Below, piece after piece: positions 1 through 5,585 of a stretch of 10,034 bases of DNA; within the stretch, counting starts at the first letter, position 1; each line of letters starts with the position of its first letter. The position numbers and the translations under genes were made by a program. Source of the stretch: Verrucomicrobiota bacterium (GTDB lineage Bacteria; Verrucomicrobiota; Verrucomicrobiia; Limisphaerales; UBA1100); assembly GCA_028872685.1 (NCBI GenBank), contig JAPKEI010000080.1, forward strand, positions 1 to 10,034, written 5' to 3'. The notes under the pieces are model-generated. The model was not told the DNA's origin. It worked only from the letters and a program-made list of their open reading frames with translations, and made no database searches.

Positions 1-1163
1 GACATACTCCGGCCGGCTTCGGCGCGTGCACTGTTGCTCGCCACGCCGGAGACCGAAGCGCTCGCTTCGGATACCGAGGGCGAAAATGAAGCGATGGCTC
101 CCGAGCCGGAAACGGTCGAAGCCGTATTGGCGGCCTGCGCCGAGCCGCTTGCCTGAGCCACCGACTGGCTCGGGCTGTTTCGCGCTGTGCCGCGTGAACC
201 GGTGGCCGCTTGGGCCAATGATTGCGAGGAGGCACTGGACATATCCCAGCCGGATTCTGCGCGGGCTTGACTGCTGCGCACGCTCGCGGATGAGGCGTGG
301 GCGGAGGAAACTTGGGGTGAAAATGCGCGGCTGGAATTAGCAGCGGTCACGCTGCCGGAAGTGTTCGCGCTTGCAGCGGAAGCGCTGGAGGGCGAGCTGG
401 ACGCATTCGGGGCGCTGCGGGCCGAGTTGCTGCCGCCAGCGGCGGATTGGGCCATCGATTGCGCAGAGGCTTGGGCCATACTTTGGCTGGGGGCAGCTTG
501 GGCGCTTCTTTGGGTCATCACCGTGGAAGTGGCCGCGCGCGGGCTGGAGGGCGACAAAGCGCTGCTCGCGCCCGAAGCACTCACAGTAATCGCCGAAGCC
601 GCACTATTAGCAGAAGCGGATTGGGCGGATGCCGATGCGGACGAAGGAGCGCTGCGGGCAGCGCTCATTGGAGAAGCGGATTGGGCCATCGATTGCGCGG
701 ATGCCGCGCTCATCGTTTGACTGGCCTCAGCCCTTGGCTGGCCGGACTGCACCGTGGAGGTAGCCTGTGAAGCGGACGGCACCAACGCGCTGCTTGCGCC
801 AGAAGCGGCGGGTGAATTGGGCGCAGTCGCGCTTTGGGCAGCGGCGGATTGCTCGGCGGCGCTTTGCGGGTTGCTCCGGGCAGCGCTCATCGAGGAAGCA
901 GACGGGGCTGAAGATTTCGCGGAGGCTTGGGTCATCGTTTGACTATTCTCCGCACGGGCTTGGCCGCTTTTCACCGAGGAATTTGGCGTAGTCACGGAAG
1001 GCGAAAAGGAACTGCCCGAACCGGCCGCGCTAGCGGCTGCGGCGGACGATTGAGCACCGCTGGCGGAGCCAGATTGCGATGACGCACTATTGGGATTACT
1101 CCGCGCGGCACTCATATTAGAGGCGGATTGGGCGGCGGCTTGCGAGGCGGATGCGGCGGCCAT
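1..1163 (-). repeat. Protein-level tandem repeat array, five units of 74-79 codons plus start of a sixth
   Basis: The units, read on the minus strand, lie at 1163-936 (76 codons), 935-714 (74), 713-480 (78), 479-243 (79) and 242-6 (79), and a sixth begins with ATG at 5. Each opens with Met in a pattern like MSxASAQSMAQSA. An MSAARSxP-like block follows, clearest in units 1-3. A central SS(A/S)(F/L)SPSV-like block has its F or L at residues 147, 221, 297, 375 and 454. Each unit closes with SGQARAExSQT or a variant; unit 3 has lost the R and E there. In unit 2, 41 of 74 residues are Ser or Ala by hand count. Synonymous codons differ widely between units. The exception is an exact 23-base match between units 3 and 4 (676-698 and 442-464, 78 codons apart), which suggests old duplication plus some recent exchange. 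Confidence 0.85.
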
Positions 1164-1445
1164 CGGCGTATCGAGAATGGAGTCGCGGATTTCCTCGCTC
1201 ATTTCCTGCACGGCGGAATCTTCGCCATTGAGCGAAATGGTCAACTGCTGTTCGCTGCGACCGGCTTTGCGTTTGCCTTCGATGAACCAGTTTTTTTCGT
1301 AAATGTACCAGCTGGTAAACAGCACGGAGATGAGCAGAACGAGCAGCCCGAATAAAATGTGCCGGCGCTGGATGTCGAGCCGGTCAGCCAAGGATTCAAA
1401 CCCCCACTCGATGAGTTCCAAAATTCCTTTGAATCGAATTTTCAT
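1..1445 (-). CDS. Single-pass membrane protein with Ser/Ala-rich tandem repeats, in the TolA/TonB position (3' end outside window)
   Basis: I do not recognise a family. The frame is open from ATG at 1445 to the left edge: 481 codons with no stop, so the C-terminus is missing. Residues 1-29 are a charged, probably cytoplasmic segment ending in RRH. Residues 30-48 (LFGLLVLLISVLFTSW core) form one membrane helix. Residues 49-94 are a mixed polar segment. From residue 95 onward the protein is low in complexity, with five units of 74-79 residues rich in Ser, Ala and Gln and no Cys. ATG 1445 is the only good start, because the exbD stop TAA lies ten codons upstream in the same frame. The gene follows exbD by 27 bases, without a clear ribosome binding site. 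Topology and position match TolA or TonB, but the canonical TonB SxxxH spacing in the helix is absent (H29 is at its edge, S40 inside) and the spacer composition differs. A periplasmic force arm is inferred; a Ser-rich surface or glycosylated rod is an alternative. Confidence 0.85.
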   Translation of the reverse strand, partial: MKIRFKGILELIEWGFESLADRLDIQRRHILFGLLVLLISVLFTSWYIYEKNWFIEGKRKAGRSEQQLTISLNGEDSAVQEMSEEIRDSILDTPMAAASASQAAAQSASNMSAARSNPNSASSQSGSASGAQSSAAAASAAGSGSSFSPSVTTPNSSVKSGQARAENSQTMTQASAKSSAPSASSMSAARSNPQSAAEQSAAAQSATAPNSPAASGASSALVPSASQATSTVQSGQPRAEASQTMSAASAQSMAQSASPMSAARSAPSSASASAQSASANSAASAITVSASGASSALSPSSPRAATSTVMTQRSAQAAPSQSMAQASAQSMAQSAAGGSNSARSAPNASSSPSSASAASANTSGSVTAANSSRAFSPQVSSAHASSASVRSSQARAESGWDMSSASSQSLAQAATGSRGTARNSPSQSVAQASGSAQAANTASTVSGSGAIASFSPSVSEASASVSGVASNSARAEAGRSM

Positions 1446-1472
1446 TGGCGGTGTTGGGCCAGTACGTTTCTG

Positions 1473-1889
1473 TTACTCAATTGAGCTGGTATCCCAGGCG
1501 ATGTTCGCGGAAGGGAACCCAGCCTGACTGGCGGCGGCAAGGGCGGCTGTGGTTTGCCCGTGAAAGGCTTTGGCGTCGCCGCGAATCACAACCCGCTGCT
1601 CGGGCTTTTCTTTAAACCGATCCATCAGCTTCACCCGAAGATGATCCAAATCCACTGTCTCTCCCTGCACGCGATAGGTGCCGTCTTGGAGGACGTTGAT
1701 GTAGTAGGGGCGCTCTTTGCTCGCCAATGACGATCCCCCGTGGCGCGGCAGCTGGACTTTTTCCTCCTTCTCTTCTTTCTCAAAAGTGGAGGTGACCAAA
1801 AAGAAAATAATCAGCGTGAACAGAATGTCGATCAAGGGAGCGACATCGATTCGGGATTCTGATTCTTCCTGTGGCGCGATTAATTTCAT
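1473..1889 (-). CDS. exbD: ExbD/TolR family proton channel subunit
   Basis: This 138-residue protein is the small subunit of a proton-motive-force motor of the ExbBD/TolQR type in the inner membrane. Residues 1-13 are cytoplasmic. One membrane helix follows at about 17-36, in the family pattern IDVAPLIDILFTLIIFF. D21 sits where the essential channel aspartate lies in ExbD and TolR. After a charged linker (about 37-50), residues 60-135 look like the usual periplasmic domain, including VIRGDAKAFHG and a following helix. The length is normal for the family. ATG 1889 starts 7 bases after the exbB stop, so the two are almost certainly co-translated. Only a weak GTGGA precedes the start. The stop TAA at 1475-1473 is in the same frame as the next gene. 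The sequence alone does not separate ExbD from TolR or AglR-type homologues, so the symbol denotes the family. Confidence 0.93.
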   Translation of the reverse strand: MKLIAPQEESESRIDVAPLIDILFTLIIFFLVTSTFEKEEKEEKVQLPRHGGSSLASKERPYYINVLQDGTYRVQGETVDLDHLRVKLMDRFKEKPEQRVVIRGDAKAFHGQTTAALAAASQAGFPSANIAWDTSSIE

Positions 1890-1896
1890 TCCACTT

Positions 1897-2793
1897 TTAC
1901 GTCACCAACGGATCCGAATCCGCGGTTTCCTCAGTTGCATTATCGAGGTCAGAGCCCACTTTCGACCCCGCTTGGGCGTCCTGTTCCAGTTCAATGCCTC
2001 CTCCCCCAGAGGGATGGAATTTTCCCAAGAAAGCCTCCGCTTGTCGATTCAAATTTTCTCCAATTTCGTCCACCCGATGGTTGAGCCACTGATAAATAAA
2101 GAGGAACGGAATGGCGATCGTCAGCCCAGCGGCGGTGGTGACGAGTGCCTCGTAAATGCCTTTGGATAAAATCTCTACTTTGTCGCCCGTCGCGCCCAGA
2201 CTTTGGAAGGAGGCGATCATCCCGTACACCGTGCCCATCAATCCTAACAATGGCGCCACGGTCACCACGCTTTGCAGGGGTTTTAGCCCGCGCTTGAGCC
2301 GGCTCAGCTGCATTGCGCCTTCGCGCGACAAGGCGTCCTCCATCGCTCCTTTACCTTCATAAAGTCGCGCCAAGGCCGCCTCGCACATTTTTGGAAATGC
2401 CGACTGGGCGCGTTGGTTGATGTCGGAAGCCACCTCGCCTTTTAAATCATCGAAAGGCATATCGTGCGGATTCAATCGCCCCAGCAGCGCTTCATCCCGA
2501 TTTTGGTTATTCGATAAAATAATGACGTACACCTGCACTCCTGCCTTGAAGAAGCCGTAGAGGGCCAGAAGCGCCAGCGGCCACATCATCAGCCCACCGT
2601 TTTTAATCAACTCCCAAAGAGTTTTCTTTTCCATCGACACCTGCTCCGGCTGATTCTCGACGATCGTACTCTTGATTGTTTCCTCGCCCGCGCCTGCCGG
2701 GTTGTTGCTTGGTTGGGCCGAAAGTCCGGGCAAGGCAAATAGCAAGGCCGCAGCGCACGCGCCGATGAGTTGGGACGATTTAAACATTTCCAT
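1897..2793 (-). CDS. exbB: MotA/TolQ/ExbB family proton channel protein with signal peptide
   Basis: This 298-residue protein is the multi-pass partner of ExbD. A signal peptide covers residues 1-26, with likely cleavage at LSA|QP, followed by a short periplasmic stretch. The first membrane helix is at about 68-93. A large cytoplasmic region (about 94-170) follows, rich in charged helices. The second helix, about 175-197, carries VVTVAPLLGLMGTVYGM. The third, about 212-236, carries EALVTTAAGLTIAIPF. These are the two family signatures, with conserved threonines (T178, T219/T220) facing the proton path in known structures. The tail (260-298) has a GGGG stretch and then an acidic, probably disordered cytoplasmic end. 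A cleaved signal peptide before the ExbB core is longer than the E. coli form. An alternative ATG two codons in cannot be excluded. The start lies 18 bases after the upstream TPR gene, with no strong ribosome binding site. Confidence 0.93.
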   Translation of the reverse strand: MEMFKSSQLIGACAAALLFALPGLSAQPSNNPAGAGEETIKSTIVENQPEQVSMEKKTLWELIKNGGLMMWPLALLALYGFFKAGVQVYVIILSNNQNRDEALLGRLNPHDMPFDDLKGEVASDINQRAQSAFPKMCEAALARLYEGKGAMEDALSREGAMQLSRLKRGLKPLQSVVTVAPLLGLMGTVYGMIASFQSLGATGDKVEILSKGIYEALVTTAAGLTIAIPFLFIYQWLNHRVDEIGENLNRQAEAFLGKFHPSGGGGIELEQDAQAGSKVGSDLDNATEETADSDPLVT

Positions 2794-2811
2794 TGGAATC
2801 TATTTGCAAAA

Positions 2812-5568
2812 CTAATTGAGGCGCTTCAGTGCAGATTTTGCCGCCGTGGCGGCCGGTGTGTCCGGGTAGCTTTTCACTAAACGCTGGAATTGCCGGCGCG
2901 CGCCTTCCCGATCATCCTGTCGCAATAGTGACTGCGCCATTTCGTAAGCCGCCTTGGATTGCCAGGCGGGAAATGCATAGAGCGATTCCACCTTGGAAAA
3001 CTCAATGATCGCCTTGTCATAATTCTCCTGCTCGAGATAACATTCGCCGAGCAGAAACTGCGCGCGCGCGCCCACGTCATCCCGGGTTCCGGCAGCCACG
3101 GCCTTCTCCAAGGATTCGATAGCTCCCGGATATTTTTCCTGATTCTGCATTGCCCAACCCAGCCCTTGAAAAGCCGTGCGAATTAAAATGTGTTTCGGGT
3201 TTACCTTAATGAATTGCTCGTACGCTTTTTGGGACGCCTGCCATTGCTCAAGCCTGGCCTCGGTTTCCCCAATCCGAAGCAGCGCCTGTTGCTGGAATCG
3301 CGCCAGATCCTGCAATCGCGCCGGATTGGCCTTCGCCGGCACTTTGGCAGTCAACGCCAAATTGTAATTCTTGAGCGCGGCACGGTTCTCTTTGTCTCTG
3401 GCATCTCCCTTTTGCAAAATCGCCACCAGCCGACGCGCTTCGCCCGCTTGCCAGGCAGCGTCGATGGCCAAGCCGACCGGCGGGCCCTTTAGCATTTCCT
3501 CGAATGCCGTAGCGGAAGCTTTGTGATCTTTCTCAGAAAACTGAACGATGCCTAATTTAAACAGAGTCTTCTGGCGCAATACCGCGTTGGGTTTTTTGCC
3601 CAATAATGCCGTGAGCCGTTTTACCGAATCGGCCCCGCCGTTCTGGCCGCCCTTCTCGAATTCCAATTCCGCCAGTTCAAAGGCCACATCATTCGCCATT
3701 GGGTTGTTCGCGTAATGCTCCAAAAATTCCTTGTAGAACGGAATCGCCTCGGCGTCCTTACCGCCAAAGCGTTTACTTCGGCCGGATTGATATAATGCCC
3801 GATGGTGCAAAGGCGAACCCTCCGGCACCTTCTTGTAACTCTTGATGGCATTGCCCCACTTTCTCAGTTCCATTTGTGCCTGTCCAAGATTGAAGGCGGC
3901 TTCGTAAAACATTTTGTGCTCTGAATAATCGGCAACGAATTGGGTCAGGGTTTCCTCCGCATTACCAAATCGGCCCCGCTCAAATTCGGCGATGCCCTGA
4001 TACAATTTGGCGAGCGGAATGAGCCGATGCTCCGGTGCTGATTTTTTTAAGCGGTCACTCAACTGGCCAAATCGTTTTGCAGCTCCGGCGGGGTTTTGGT
4101 TGTCCAAATCTGTCCACGCCAAAAAATAATCTGCATCGGCGCGAAGCGGATGCTTCGCTGGAATTTTATTGAGCGGACCCTGAGCTTTTTCAAACCGGCC
4201 GGCGTTAAAATGAATGATGCCCAGCTTCAAGCGCGCACTGGGCAGCGTCGGGCTTCTCGGGCACTTCTGTTCCAACAATTCATACGCCGCAATGGCCTTG
4301 TCAAAATCCGGCCGGTCGAGAATCGTGAACGCCATCCCCGCGTTGTGCAGCGCCACATCAGCATTCAATGCCGTTTCGTTTCCCTCGGCAAACTGCATAT
4401 AAAACTTTGCCGCTTTGTCCCAATGCTCGAGACGATGATGGCTGTCGGCCACGAGAAAAATCAACTGACTCAGCGCCGTCTCCGTGTTGCCGAGGATCGG
4501 CTCCAAAGAGGCCAACGCGGCTTTCCATTGCTTCTGCGAATGCTGCAGCTTGCCCGCGTAAAACCGCGCCGTATCGGCCAGTCTGTTTTTCGGGTTGGTC
4601 TTGGCAAACGCTTTGAAGCGGTCGACCGCCTCAATCAAGTGATCATCTTTTCCTGTAAAATAACTTTGGAAATAACAGAGCGCCTCATTGAAAGCAGCGT
4701 CCGGCTGCTTGGCGTCATTTCTATATTTGATCGTGAAAGAATGAAAATCCTTGGCCGCGCCCATATAATCCTTGAGTTGATTCAGGCGAACCATGCCCAG
4801 ACTAAACAAGGCGCTTGAAGCATCATTGCCTTCCAGCTTCGCGCCGAATGCGTAGGCATCAGCGGCGGCCTTGAAATCTCCCGTCCGTTCAAATGCCTCG
4901 CCCGTGAAAACCCGCACGCGTTGTTCCGCGCTTGTTTTTTGAATCAACACCTCAAATGCGGCCGCTTTTTTGAGAACTGATTTCCAGTCGCCCTTAAAAT
5001 AGGTCGCCTCCAAAAGGCCAAGAAAGACATCCGCAGCAACTCGTTTCCGCGCCGCATCCTTGGTATTGCCCAGCCACTTCTTTACATTCTGTTCATCCCA
5101 AGACCGGCTAATGATTCCTGATTTGGCGAAACCCAGCGATTTCAGGCTGGCTTCAAATGCCTCCTCCGCATCTCCAAAATCTGCGGGCTCTTTCTTCATC
5201 AGCGCCTGTCCCAACAATAAATTCACCTCCACCGGATTGGGCTGACTTCGTCCGCGACTGTTCGCCGCCGCTTTCAATTCCCGCGCGGCTGCCGTGTAGT
5301 CTTTCAAATTGAAATGGCAAAGCCCCAGACCGTGATGCGCGTGGCCCGCCATCTCGTGCTTGGGAAACTTCTCAAAATATTCAAGGTATCCCTTGGCTGC
5401 CTTGTCCCAGAGCTGCAATTGCACGAGTCCCGCCGCGCCTTCATAAGCGGCCTCGGCTGCCTTGTTTTGAGCAGAAATTGTGGATGAAGGCAAAAGCACT
5501 AACAGCGCCAAAAAAACCCCACTGATCAAGTGAAGCGTTGCATGTGTATTCGTTGAGGGATGGGTCAT
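2812..5568 (-). CDS. Large exported TPR protein, second of a paralogous pair
   Basis: This 918-residue protein has a signal peptide at residues 1-33 (hydrophobic core LISGVFLALLVLLP, likely cleavage ISA|QN) and is then filled almost end to end with TPR-like helix pairs. Clear repeat cores include WDKAAKGYLEYFEKFPKH (54-71) and WQASQKAYEQFIKVNPKH near the C-terminus. It ends with FQRLVKSYPDTPAATAAK, resembling the last repeat of CpoB/YbgF. No membrane helix follows the signal peptide and there is no lipobox cysteine, so a soluble periplasmic scaffold is most likely. ATG 5568 gives a good signal peptide and lies 17 bases after the upstream gene. Its C-terminal block (from residue 836, AQFLLGECY) matches the upstream TPR protein, and the N-terminal layout also agrees, so the two look like tandem duplicates. 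A role as periplasmic partner of the ExbB/ExbD motor is inferred from position alone. Confidence 0.9.
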   Translation of the reverse strand: MTHPSTNTHATLHLISGVFLALLVLLPSSTISAQNKAAEAAYEGAAGLVQLQLWDKAAKGYLEYFEKFPKHEMAGHAHHGLGLCHFNLKDYTAAARELKAAANSRGRSQPNPVEVNLLLGQALMKKEPADFGDAEEAFEASLKSLGFAKSGIISRSWDEQNVKKWLGNTKDAARKRVAADVFLGLLEATYFKGDWKSVLKKAAAFEVLIQKTSAEQRVRVFTGEAFERTGDFKAAADAYAFGAKLEGNDASSALFSLGMVRLNQLKDYMGAAKDFHSFTIKYRNDAKQPDAAFNEALCYFQSYFTGKDDHLIEAVDRFKAFAKTNPKNRLADTARFYAGKLQHSQKQWKAALASLEPILGNTETALSQLIFLVADSHHRLEHWDKAAKFYMQFAEGNETALNADVALHNAGMAFTILDRPDFDKAIAAYELLEQKCPRSPTLPSARLKLGIIHFNAGRFEKAQGPLNKIPAKHPLRADADYFLAWTDLDNQNPAGAAKRFGQLSDRLKKSAPEHRLIPLAKLYQGIAEFERGRFGNAEETLTQFVADYSEHKMFYEAAFNLGQAQMELRKWGNAIKSYKKVPEGSPLHHRALYQSGRSKRFGGKDAEAIPFYKEFLEHYANNPMANDVAFELAELEFEKGGQNGGADSVKRLTALLGKKPNAVLRQKTLFKLGIVQFSEKDHKASATAFEEMLKGPPVGLAIDAAWQAGEARRLVAILQKGDARDKENRAALKNYNLALTAKVPAKANPARLQDLARFQQQALLRIGETEARLEQWQASQKAYEQFIKVNPKHILIRTAFQGLGWAMQNQEKYPGAIESLEKAVAAGTRDDVGARAQFLLGECYLEQENYDKAIIEFSKVESLYAFPAWQSKAAYEMAQSLLRQDDREGARRQFQRLVKSYPDTPAATAAKSALKRLN

Positions 5569-5585
5569 TCCGATTTAATTTTCAA

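Noticed and set aside
26..720. Plus-strand open frames (26-340, 361-720) opposite the repeat gene
   Set aside because: They are antisense shadows of the Ser/Ala-rich minus-strand frame. Their Ala/Glu/Trp-rich composition follows from complementing Ser and Ala codons. The minus frame is longer, has a membrane helix and continues the operon.
1..1163. DNA-level repeat or CRISPR-like array in the left region
   Set aside because: The period is about 230 bases with heavily diverged codons and no constant repeat-spacer pattern. The repetition is in the encoded protein.
4096..4818. 240-codon plus-strand open frame inside the second TPR gene
   Set aside because: The frame is antisense to well-formed TPR repeats and shows no domain or signal of its own.
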